Assembly: GCA_017554305.1 (NCBI GenBank) | Contig: JAFZIN010000007.1 | Location: 186,001-250,000, forward strand | DNA length: 64,000 nt | Source of the DNA: Bacteroidales bacterium | GTDB lineage: Bacteria; Bacteroidota; Bacteroidia; Bacteroidales; UBA932 | Reading direction: 5' to 3' | In this document: positions 1 to 6,888 of the stretch, in pieces | Numbering within the stretch: the first letter of the stretch is position 1 | Layout: each line of letters opens with the position of its first letter | Notes under the pieces: generated by a model | Databases searched by the model: none | Seen by the model: only the letters and a program-made list of their open reading frames with translations | Told to the model about the DNA's origin: nothing | Made by a program: the position numbers and the translations under genes

Positions 1-652
1 CACTATTGAAAGTTATAACATAATGACATACGCCATCCATCATAAAACAACTACCAAAGTTGCGTTCCAATGACTCCGAATACTTAGAGATATTCGTCAT
101 TGCCTGATGATTGCCAATAGCTCTATAAAGTCCAGGTTCAAGGCGATTCTTTGAAATTTGATTTATCCACCTAACTCTTCTAGCAATTGGATATTGATTG
201 TTTAACCGCTCGTCAATCAACATTTCATCTCCATCAACGACCCCAATACTAATATTAGAGGAGTCACTAGAGGGGATTAATACAATGTCTCCAGACCGCA
301 TTTTAAGACAAAAAGAATACAATTGAGAAGCTCTTTTGCTTAGTGTAGAAGGTTCGCGAATTTCCTGCAAATCTTCCATTTCTGCAATATTGGGATTGTT
401 AATCAATCCTAGAAAATGGGCTTTAATATGGTTGATATACTCCATCTCGGGCATATTCATGTTCTCCATTTGGGATACGAAAGCCGTACTCACGTATGGC
501 ATACGTAGAGCTACTATTCCATGCTGTAGAAATGGGTCATAGTTCTTACCGCGATCTGTTCGTACCATCCAATAGTCGCGGCGTGGGGTCAAATCCACTT
601 CATTAACAATCCTGTCAAGGAGTTGACGGATATCATCTCTATTTCCTCTCAT
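1..652 (-). CDS. Partial protein with PUA/EVE-like domain, restriction-nuclease type
   Basis: The reading frame is open without a stop from an ATG at 652 to the left edge, so at least 217 N-terminal residues are visible and the C-terminus is missing. Around residue 117 there is GDIVLIPS, followed near residue 159 by RRVRWINQISKNRLEPGLY. This arrangement (GD-hydrophobic strand, then a basic-hydrophobic strand, then a short helix) is what I know from the PUA/EVE-like N-terminal domains of Mrr-type restriction endonuclease proteins, which may read modified bases. The catalytic part, if there is one, lies outside the window. The start overlaps the end of the upstream gene by 14 bp, so it is the sixth gene of the operon that begins at 4424. 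The family assignment rests on pattern memory only and the enzymatic role is inference. Confidence 0.6.
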   Translation of the reverse strand, partial: MRGNRDDIRQLLDRIVNEVDLTPRRDYWMVRTDRGKNYDPFLQHGIVALRMPYVSTAFVSQMENMNMPEMEYINHIKAHFLGLINNPNIAEMEDLQEIREPSTLSKRASQLYSFCLKMRSGDIVLIPSSDSSNISIGVVDGDEMLIDERLNNQYPIARRVRWINQISKNRLEPGLYRAIGNHQAMTNISKYSESLERNFGSCFMMDGVCHYVITFNS

Positions 653-1424
653 ATGGTCTCTCAACTATATAATGATATGTATTCTTCTCTTGTTTATTTA
701 CATAGCCCAACTGCAATTCGACCTTGTCGCTATTGAAAAAGTTGGGAAGCACAAAAGCATTGATGCCACTCTGAGGTACATACGACTGCTCATAAAGCAC
801 TGTATCCTTGTCTGTCTGAACTATACGCACTAACAATATGTTGTTATTGCGGAATGTGGAAATCTCATCTATCGTGAGGCCGGCACTTATATAAGCCCCA
901 TTTAGACCTTCCGGTTTTATAGAGCGGAGTTCGTCGGCAGAGTTCAAATAAATTGAAGGTGTAAAATGTTCAAAGCTTTTACAATTTACATTCTGCGCTC
1001 TAAATAACTGGGCTTCAAGAAAACGATCCATCTGATTAATTAAAGAATCAGTAGACCCAGAACGTCCCAACATCTTTGTAATCATTGAATTCTTTCCCTT
1101 TAGTAATTCCAAACGGCTCTTCTGCTGATTCAGTTCATAAATAACAGAATCTGGGCGGTTGCAATTTGCCAGTCGTTCATCCACTGTTTTGTTATAGTCA
1201 ACCATCGAGACTAGTGTATGCAGAGAATCTCTGACTTGATAACGCTGAATGGAAAACAAAACATAATAAACCAATAGCAGACCAACTATCACGTAAACTG
1301 TTTTACGAGAAAAGAGAGCCTTCGGTTGCAACTTCTTTCCTAAAAGAACCAGCACAAAATAGCATATTACAATTGCTAGAGCAATGTAACGCAAACTAAA
1401 TATGTATGACTGAATATCACCCAT
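639..1424 (-). CDS. Membrane protein, two N-terminal helices, coiled coil and C-terminal beta domain
   Basis: This is a 261-residue protein that I do not recognise. Two transmembrane helices are clear, at about residues 10-29 and 42-60. They are followed by a charged helical, coiled-coil-like stretch (about 65-140) containing LNQQKSRLELLKGKNS, and then by a soluble region rich in short beta strands (about 150-255). The topology suggests either a periplasmic or a cytoplasmic C-terminal sensor domain; the sequence does not settle which. Its ATG overlaps the preceding gene by 8 bp and its stop overlaps the following one by 14 bp, so translation is probably coupled. In this operon it could be the membrane-spanning sensor or pore component, but that is inference from context. 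Confidence 0.75.
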   Translation of the reverse strand: MGDIQSYIFSLRYIALAIVICYFVLVLLGKKLQPKALFSRKTVYVIVGLLLVYYVLFSIQRYQVRDSLHTLVSMVDYNKTVDERLANCNRPDSVIYELNQQKSRLELLKGKNSMITKMLGRSGSTDSLINQMDRFLEAQLFRAQNVNCKSFEHFTPSIYLNSADELRSIKPEGLNGAYISAGLTIDEISTFRNNNILLVRIVQTDKDTVLYEQSYVPQSGINAFVLPNFFNSDKVELQLGYVNKQEKNTYHYIVERPYERK

Positions 1425-1704
1425 TATTTTTATTCAGTTTGTTTAAGATTGTGCTTATTCCCATATTCCAAGCAGCCCCAGAAGTGATTTGTGCCATAGC
1501 ATCCTGAGGATGAACAAAGAAAAGGATAAGAACCAGACCTAACAAGGGCATTATGCACTCTTCAAGTTTGGTCAATGCGCTTTCCGACCAAGAAAGGTGC
1601 CTTTTCACAAAATCCATAAAAGGCGCTGACACCTCCTTGTTCTTGATGTATATCTGCGCTATTATTGTTCCTAACAATATGAATATTACGTCCCAGAATG
1701 TCAT
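1417..1704 (-). CDS. Small two-helix membrane protein
   Basis: This 95-residue protein has an N-terminal hydrophobic helix (about residues 4-20) and a second one (about 50-65, containing LLGLVLILFFV). They are joined by a charged amphipathic linker with KRHLSWSESALTKLEE. It begins 2 bp after the stop of the HEPN-like gene and overlaps the next gene by 8 bp, so it clearly belongs to the same transcript. It matches no family I know. Small two-helix proteins are common as pore-forming effectors or membrane anchors in phage-defence operons, and that is the most attractive guess here, but nothing in the sequence proves it. Confidence 0.65.
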   Translation of the reverse strand: MTFWDVIFILLGTIIAQIYIKNKEVSAPFMDFVKRHLSWSESALTKLEECIMPLLGLVLILFFVHPQDAMAQITSGAAWNMGISTILNKLNKNNG

Positions 1705-1706
1705 AA

Positions 1707-2966
1707 CTAAAACGTTATCGGATTTTGTAGACCAAGGTCACTAACCATCTGAAGGTACTGATCTTTGTGCAAATCTCCGCCTCTTAAAGCGGAGGCAAAC
1801 CAGTTGCCTAATGCATAAGGGAATGCCTTATTTTCAGCAACGCGACTACAATACACCTCAACCCACCGTTTATCTACGCCCATCAATGTTATCAATGAAA
1901 CATAAAACGACATACTCTGATTCATCTCTTTATAGTTGCGGGAGATAAAATCATCGTTATAGTATTCATCAAAGAATGCTTCCACAAAACCATTGGCCTT
2001 AAGTGCATTCTTATTATCTTCGGATAAATCCCAAGGTATGCCTCGATTGAGTCTGAACATTAGGTAGAGTACCCTTAAAAGCGATTCTTTTATCTGGTCT
2101 TCTGGAATCAAACGTGCTTTGAGCAGTTCACTGTAAATTGGAATGTCTGGGTTATTGTACCAGAAAGCTCTAATCTGTTTGGGATCATCGCCATATAACA
2201 TGGAGAGGTCCTCAAGATACTCCGACAAATAGTAATCACTAACAAAGTCTTCTTCCGTGATAAAGGCTTTAGTATACTCCTTGGTTAATTCGGTGTGATG
2301 CAGTAGCCTGTGCAGCAAATCCATCTTCTGCTTTGTGTCGGCACGTCGTATTGCCTTGAACAATAGGCGTAGATCGTCGGTGGAGCGAAGAACAGCACAA
2401 AGATGATTGAATATTGTAGTCTGGTCTGTTCCAGCAGGTGTAATTGACAAATCAAAGTAATCCTTATATTCCTGGATGCTCTTCGACATGCTACCCTGTG
2501 GCTGAAAATAGATGTACTTACTCATCATGAATTGCCAGAAGGCGCATACGTGAGAGAGTGAGATGATGTTTCGCTTGTAATGGGCACAGTCGTTACGGCG
2601 GTTTTTCCAATACTTGAAGTCTTCTCTCAAATGGTCAGGAATATCGAATACTGGCTCAACGACAGGGGTTTTACTTTTATCCCTTTGCATGGCAACACAA
2701 TTCTGCAATTCCTCTTCCCACTTATCGTCTGAACGCAGATTATTCATCCTGTTACTCCAACGGTCGGCATCGTGTCCTGAAGGCATTGAGGATGACAAGA
2801 TATTCTCCTTCACAGTGATACAGAAAGCAAGATAAGACAATATCAAAGCTGGACGTGGAATGTCATGCATATAGCATGTCATAGCATCGTCAAGCATAGC
2901 TCTTGCCTCTGTCCCTTCTGCAAATTCCGGGAAATTATTCAGCCATTTTGTGAATGTATCAGTCAT
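1707..2966 (-). CDS. HEPN-like domain protein, unknown family
   Basis: This is a 419-residue, largely alpha-helical protein without a signal peptide or membrane helix. At residues 124-129 it carries R-N-D-C-A-H followed by Y. That is the R-polar-x3-H signature of HEPN ribonucleases, and it sits at the start of a helix as expected. An upstream hydrophobic helix (about residues 38-56, LILSYLAFCITVKENI) fits the earlier helices of a HEPN bundle. The remaining 270 residues (helical, rich in Leu, Asp and Tyr) are unassigned. The ATG overlaps the stop of the metallo-hydrolase gene by one base (TAATG) and the next gene starts 2 bp after the stop. If it is a true HEPN, it would be an RNA-cleaving effector. 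The motif is seen; the fold and activity are inferred. Confidence 0.65.
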   Translation of the reverse strand: MTDTFTKWLNNFPEFAEGTEARAMLDDAMTCYMHDIPRPALILSYLAFCITVKENILSSSMPSGHDADRWSNRMNNLRSDDKWEEELQNCVAMQRDKSKTPVVEPVFDIPDHLREDFKYWKNRRNDCAHYKRNIISLSHVCAFWQFMMSKYIYFQPQGSMSKSIQEYKDYFDLSITPAGTDQTTIFNHLCAVLRSTDDLRLLFKAIRRADTKQKMDLLHRLLHHTELTKEYTKAFITEEDFVSDYYLSEYLEDLSMLYGDDPKQIRAFWYNNPDIPIYSELLKARLIPEDQIKESLLRVLYLMFRLNRGIPWDLSEDNKNALKANGFVEAFFDEYYNDDFISRNYKEMNQSMSFYVSLITLMGVDKRWVEVYCSRVAENKAFPYALGNWFASALRGGDLHKDQYLQMVSDLGLQNPITF

Positions 2967-3820
2967 TATACTAATCTCACAGCAAGAATGCTTGCATAGT
3001 TAGGGTCTTCACTTTCTCCGAAAGTAACTTTAATGTTCCCATCGCTTCTAGTTGTCAAGCAATAACGCTCGCTAGAGTTGCCATTTCTGTCCCATACTTT
3101 CCACCCTCTTGTCTTTTCCCGATACTTATCAACAGCACTTGCATCCGATTTTTTTGTATCAGAGATTATCGTCAAAGCAGGATTAACCAATGAGACAAAA
3201 TCATCTTGATAACCTGATTCTCTACCATGGTGTGGGGCCACAAGAATATCTGCGCCCTTTACAGATTCTCTAAATGATGCACGGCCCATTAAGATGTCAA
3301 GCGACTTCTTCTCATTATCTCCACAAACAACAATCTTACAGTTAGCCAATTCAAAGACTGTGATAGAACTGAAATTGTTGAAATTATCCTTTTCACAAAC
3401 ACTTGTACTATGGTTTGTTATAGAGAGCCCTCCATAGTTGTCAGGATTGTCTGGGTCTGTCTTTGCAGTAACTGGTGATGTATAGCGATCATTAACCTCA
3501 CAATACTTCTTAAATTTTGGTTTATCACACTCTCTAACGTCCTTCATCACTTCTTCGTTTGTGATGCTGGTTGCTCTATGGAGTGTTGTAGGAGCATTCC
3601 TGTCAAAGTTCAGTATATCATCAATATGATCCAAATGGGGGTGGGTGATAATCATATACCCAATATCATCATACAGTCTTTTCAGCAATGGGCTTTCGTT
3701 TCCACTGCCTTGCGCCCCAGTTCCCATATCAATAATAATATACTTCCCGTTTGGAGCCTTGATGTGTACAGCGAGACCAAGCTGTACATCATATACTGTC
3801 ATTACCGCTTGACGTGCCAT
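2966..3820 (-). CDS. ComEC-like metallo-beta-lactamase-fold hydrolase
   Basis: This is a 284-residue soluble protein with a complete metal-binding set. It has the HxHxDH motif in THPHLDHIDD (about residues 59-68), a later Asp in VCGDNEKK, and the APHHG motif (about residues 197-201). The combination of GDN and APHHG is characteristic of the ComEC/Rec2 branch of the superfamily, whose members cleave phosphodiester bonds in nucleic acids or nucleotides. Unlike ComEC it has no membrane channel part. It starts 1 bp after the stop of the membrane protein upstream and overlaps the next gene by 1 bp. Standalone ComEC-like hydrolases occur often in defence operons. A role in degrading DNA, RNA or a cyclic-nucleotide signal is plausible but not shown. 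Confidence 0.85.
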   Translation of the reverse strand: MARQAVMTVYDVQLGLAVHIKAPNGKYIIIDMGTGAQGSGNESPLLKRLYDDIGYMIITHPHLDHIDDILNFDRNAPTTLHRATSITNEEVMKDVRECDKPKFKKYCEVNDRYTSPVTAKTDPDNPDNYGGLSITNHSTSVCEKDNFNNFSSITVFELANCKIVVCGDNEKKSLDILMGRASFRESVKGADILVAPHHGRESGYQDDFVSLVNPALTIISDTKKSDASAVDKYREKTRGWKVWDRNGNSSERYCLTTRSDGNIKVTFGESEDPNYASILAVRLV

Positions 3821-3821
3821 A

Positions 3822-4424
3822 TTACTTATTTCCTTTTCTAGTTTTCAAATACTCATTTAGAACTTCCCTAGCGTAGTAATAACCGCGCTCCATAAAGCGA
3901 TTCCAGGCTAGAAACAGAACAGCAAGAGATATTGGCCAAGAATACCAAACGCAGAAAAACTTTATTTCAACTATGACTACTGTAAAAATTACCGTTGTAA
4001 GGATTACCCTTGATAGGGCATAGTGACCATTGAAGTCAGGAACGCGGCAGTCCTTATTGGCATTTACCATTCGCATGGCGTAACCAAACATTTTCCCTGT
4101 GTCGGCTTCATCATCCCTTGTGTCTTCACGCAAAGCCTTGACAGCCTCTTCAGCATGATAAAACTTCACTTTCTTTATCCCCGTCCATTTCTGACCTGGG
4201 ATAGGTGTCAACAGTTTATCTGAAGGTCTTCCACAAATTGTCCTAAAGAGCAATGGTTCTATGAGGCTGCTTATTGCGTCAACGAAATAGCCAACTACAT
4301 AACCTGCAGGTATAACGACCCACTCACTGATATCCGAATCAGGGAGAAAGCACTTCCAGATGGCATAGAATACAATTATGCCAATTGTCAAGTTTGATAA
4401 AAGGTCGTAATACTTAAAACTCAT
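3822..4424 (-). CDS. Four-helix membrane protein, first gene of operon
   Basis: This 200-residue protein has hydrophobic helices at about residues 9-26, 34-50, 138-153 and 158-173. A conserved-looking central cytoplasmic segment contains EEAVKALRED, an acidic DDEAD stretch and FNGHYALSRV. I do not recognise a named family. It is the promoter-proximal gene of the operon: nothing is encoded on this strand for some 600 bp upstream, and the next gene begins 1 bp after its stop. No clear TAnnTTTG promoter box is visible just upstream; the start codon is preceded by an A-rich stretch only. As the first gene it could be a membrane anchor for the soluble hydrolase and HEPN-like proteins, which is inference from the gene order. 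Confidence 0.75.
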   Translation of the reverse strand: MSFKYYDLLSNLTIGIIVFYAIWKCFLPDSDISEWVVIPAGYVVGYFVDAISSLIEPLLFRTICGRPSDKLLTPIPGQKWTGIKKVKFYHAEEAVKALREDTRDDEADTGKMFGYAMRMVNANKDCRVPDFNGHYALSRVILTTVIFTVVIVEIKFFCVWYSWPISLAVLFLAWNRFMERGYYYAREVLNEYLKTRKGNK

Positions 4425-5048
4425 ATCTATTTGCTTTATCTGCGGCTTGGCCGCTTATCTAACTCACAGCCGGATGCCAGCTTGTATGGCATTGGGCTGT
4501 ACCGCTTCTGAGCGGAAGGCTCTGTTGACCGTCAGGGCAGCTGTGCCTGGAGCGTTCATCTACGTCTCATCTACGAACCATCTACGTTACCACTCCGAAC
4601 CTTGCGGCTCGTTTCTTACGACTATTTTAGGTTGTCAGTTCCTCAATCCTCCCCTCATGGGTAATGACCCGCAGCACGCGGTTCACGCGCTGGCAGTCGG
4701 CTGGGCTCAGCTGATGGCTCTGATAAGGGCCTGGGGCGGTGGTGCGGCCGTCTTCCATGGCCCAGTAGAGCACGTAGCCACACGCGCCCTCGGAAGGCGG
4801 CCACGGCCTGGTGCTCGCTCTAGATGGTGTTACCGGGGTCGGTAAAGGCGTTGAAGAGCAGGATCACGCTCCGGCCGGCGGCTGTCCGGTGGGGCTATAG
4901 ACGGTAAACCAACGCCAAACCTAGCGGAGAGCCTAGCTAAAAAGAACTCTCCCGCGATTCGAAGAAGGGGAAAACCGTAGGTTCACTAAAAGCCAGTGGT
5001 GGGGATGTTGTAGAGCTTCCTGTAGTAATGAGCAAAGAGCTAGTTTCT
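4425..5048. other. Gene-free, compositionally distinct decayed stretch
   Basis: This stretch of about 620 bp between the left operon and the surface-protein gene holds no convincing intact gene. It is visibly richer in G and C than both flanks between about 4640 and 4880. It contains broken reading frames on the minus strand and a small GCGGC-TTG-GCCGC hairpin near 4442. A second tiny minus-strand fragment near 4995-5045 reads FAHYYRKLYNIPTTGF before a stop, in a frame that is closed upstream. No tRNA, IS end or attachment site was recognised. It looks like the scar of deleted or imported DNA at a gene-content boundary. Confidence 0.5.
4627..4935 (-). pseudogene. Decayed coding remnant, unknown family
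   Basis: On the minus strand a frame ending at a TAA (4627-4629) reads smoothly backwards for about 50 codons (YVLYWAMEDGRTTAPGPYQS, then a basic stretch ending EELTT). Upstream it is interrupted: the sensible reading continues in another frame (VILLFNAFTDPGNTI) with an in-frame TAG and at least one apparent frameshift. The codon choice is GC-rich and unlike both neighbours. I do not recognise the family. A plus-strand frame of 132 codons across the same DNA is better explained as its antisense shadow. Treating it as a dead gene is an inference from the frame breaks. Confidence 0.3.
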
Positions 5049-5717
5049 CTAGAACACAGATCTAACAGACAATCCAAGGTGACGTCCGTGGTAGTTTACT
5101 TTAATTTCCTTAGAGTCAAAATACAAACTGTATGCATTACCGGGATTATCCTTATACAAAGTTGATGACCAGTAACATGCATCCCCATCATTATTAACTG
5201 AACTGAAAGCTATACCGCCGGCAGCAGGAAGAAAAATGCTTTTGCCGTTCTTTTTGCTTGTTACCTTATATCCCTTCACACCTCCGTTTGATATCCAAGT
5301 CCAAGTACAGTTATCTCTTAGTTCATCCCATTCTGTCTTGGTTGGCATCCGCCAAAAACTACCCCATTTAGTGCGGGCAACGTCATCTGAAAAGTCCAAA
5401 CGTTCTTTATTATCAACATTTCCCCTACCACTTTTGAAGTTATATTTTGAGAATGTAGTTTCATCAATCCATTCCCCACTTGTACGAAACCTGTATGTAT
5501 CTAACCAATAACTCTTTTTAGTTGCGGTTTCTCCCCATGCAAAGTAATCACCATAATCCTCTGGTGTTGATGCTCCAACATTGCAGGTAGCCCATTTTAC
5601 ACTCAGTCCCAAGTCTACAAACTCATGACCATTAATGCTATCATTTTTAGTTAGCCCTGCAGACAAACACAGCTGCATAACAAACAGAGCCACAATAATA
5701 CCGTACAGTTTTTTCAT
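5049..5717 (-). CDS. Secreted Fibrobacter-major-domain-like surface protein
   Basis: This 222-residue protein has an N-terminal signal peptide (MKKLYGIIVALFVMQLCLSAG). One lectin-like paralogous domain follows, with the typical motifs FVDLGLSVKWATCNVGAS, DYGDYFAWGET, FWRMPTKTEWDEL, FLPAAGG, YWSSTLY and a closing GLSVRSVF. Proteins of this type are abundant and variable in gut and oral Bacteroidales and are secreted or surface exposed; no enzymatic activity is established for them. It starts 35 bp after the stop of the Wzz-like gene with no visible terminator between, so it may be the last gene of the UpxY-led operon, although a separate promoter cannot be excluded. Confidence 0.8.
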   Translation of the reverse strand: MKKLYGIIVALFVMQLCLSAGLTKNDSINGHEFVDLGLSVKWATCNVGASTPEDYGDYFAWGETATKKSYWLDTYRFRTSGEWIDETTFSKYNFKSGRGNVDNKERLDFSDDVARTKWGSFWRMPTKTEWDELRDNCTWTWISNGGVKGYKVTSKKNGKSIFLPAAGGIAFSSVNNDGDACYWSSTLYKDNPGNAYSLYFDSKEIKVNYHGRHLGLSVRSVF

Positions 5718-5752
5718 ACTAATGCCTTTTGTTAATTGTTATTGCAAATTAT

Positions 5753-6877
5753 TTAAGCAGCATTAGTAGTAGTTTCTTCCTCTTCGTCAGAGGAGAAGAA
5801 AGGAATTAAGTGGCCCTCTTTGTGAATGATCCAGGCAGAGGTAGCAATGAATGCCAGGAAAAGAAACGCTATGCAGGTTTTTGCACGACTAGGTCCTGCC
5901 TTTTGGATAGGCACAGTTGCCGGCTGGAGAGTTGTGAATGCTGGAGTCTCTTCCTGTACTTTTGCCTCAGCCATAAGCAGTTGCGCAGCCACTTGTGAGT
6001 ATGCCTGATACTGTATGTTCATCTCATTCTGGTACTCTGTAATCTCACTTTGAGCACCCTGGAAAATAACCTTTCTATTTGCATCTGCATGCTTTACATA
6101 CTCCTGGCGAGCCTTCTCATAACGCTCTTTTGCCTCTGCATAGAGTTTCTTATTGTACTCTAAATCTACACGTGCCTTCTTAGTACGATAATCCGTTATA
6201 AACTCCTGCAAACGAGCCTGTACGGAGTCTGCCACCACCGCGCAAATAAGAGGGTCCTGGTCTGTAACGTTGATGGTAATCACCATTGTCTTCTTATCTA
6301 CATCGCATACAACTTTCTGAGCAAGAGCCTTTACAACACGTGCCTGCTCTTTAGTAAGTTGGAATGTGTTAACTTCAGCTTCTCCCACTCCTGCCTTCTT
6401 CTTACCCTTGAAAGGATACATTAACACGCTGAAAACAGCCTTTTTAGCCTTTGCCCACCACGGTGCCTTCTGATGCTTTTTCAGATACTCGTAGTATGTC
6501 ATCTCTGTAACACCGGTAGTGTCATTTGCACGCCTAACCTTAATTGGAAAGAGAGATGTTCTGAAGGCAACGCTGTTCATCAAATCTGGGTAAAGCGTTG
6601 GGAACAATGCATCTGCACTCTGCCTGGAACCCAGATTCACTCCAAAATTGCTTGCAATAGCTGCCAAACCGCTATTGCTTCTGTTACCTGAAAGCTCTGG
6701 TGCAAGTTTCACCCTACAGTTGTAGTAATTTGGAACACTGAGAGTTAAGAACGCTATCACAACAAAAGTGATAGGCAGCACTTTGTAGTACAACTTGCGG
6801 TGACTCTTAACATCCTGCCAAAGTTCTTTAACAGTAGGACGCTTGGCTGGTGTGTTTGTATTTTGTTCTGTAATCAT
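5753..6877 (-). CDS. Wzz-like polysaccharide chain-length / export protein
   Basis: This is a 374-residue inner-membrane protein of the Wzz family. It has an N-terminal transmembrane helix (about residues 29-46, after KLYYKVLPITFVVI), a long periplasmic region with coiled-coil helices (about 195-310, rich in Glu, Lys, Ala and Arg), and a second transmembrane helix near the C-terminus (about 335-352), ending in an acidic tail. I chose the ATG at 6877, 11 bp after the stop of the Wza-like gene. An upstream in-frame extension would overlap that gene and reads as antisense-like sequence. No tyrosine kinase domain is attached. It works with the Wza-like outer-membrane channel in export of capsule or exopolysaccharide. 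Confidence 0.88.
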   Translation of the reverse strand: MITEQNTNTPAKRPTVKELWQDVKSHRKLYYKVLPITFVVIAFLTLSVPNYYNCRVKLAPELSGNRSNSGLAAIASNFGVNLGSRQSADALFPTLYPDLMNSVAFRTSLFPIKVRRANDTTGVTEMTYYEYLKKHQKAPWWAKAKKAVFSVLMYPFKGKKKAGVGEAEVNTFQLTKEQARVVKALAQKVVCDVDKKTMVITINVTDQDPLICAVVADSVQARLQEFITDYRTKKARVDLEYNKKLYAEAKERYEKARQEYVKHADANRKVIFQGAQSEITEYQNEMNIQYQAYSQVAAQLLMAEAKVQEETPAFTTLQPATVPIQKAGPSRAKTCIAFLFLAFIATSAWIIHKEGHLIPFFSSDEEEETTTNAA

Positions 6878-6888
6878 AACCGCTGTAA

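Noticed and set aside
4447..4845. A plus-strand frame of 132 codons in the GC-rich stretch
   Set aside because: It has an amino-acid mix typical of non-coding GC-rich DNA, no recognisable domain and no ribosome-binding context, and it lies over a minus-strand remnant that reads more like protein.
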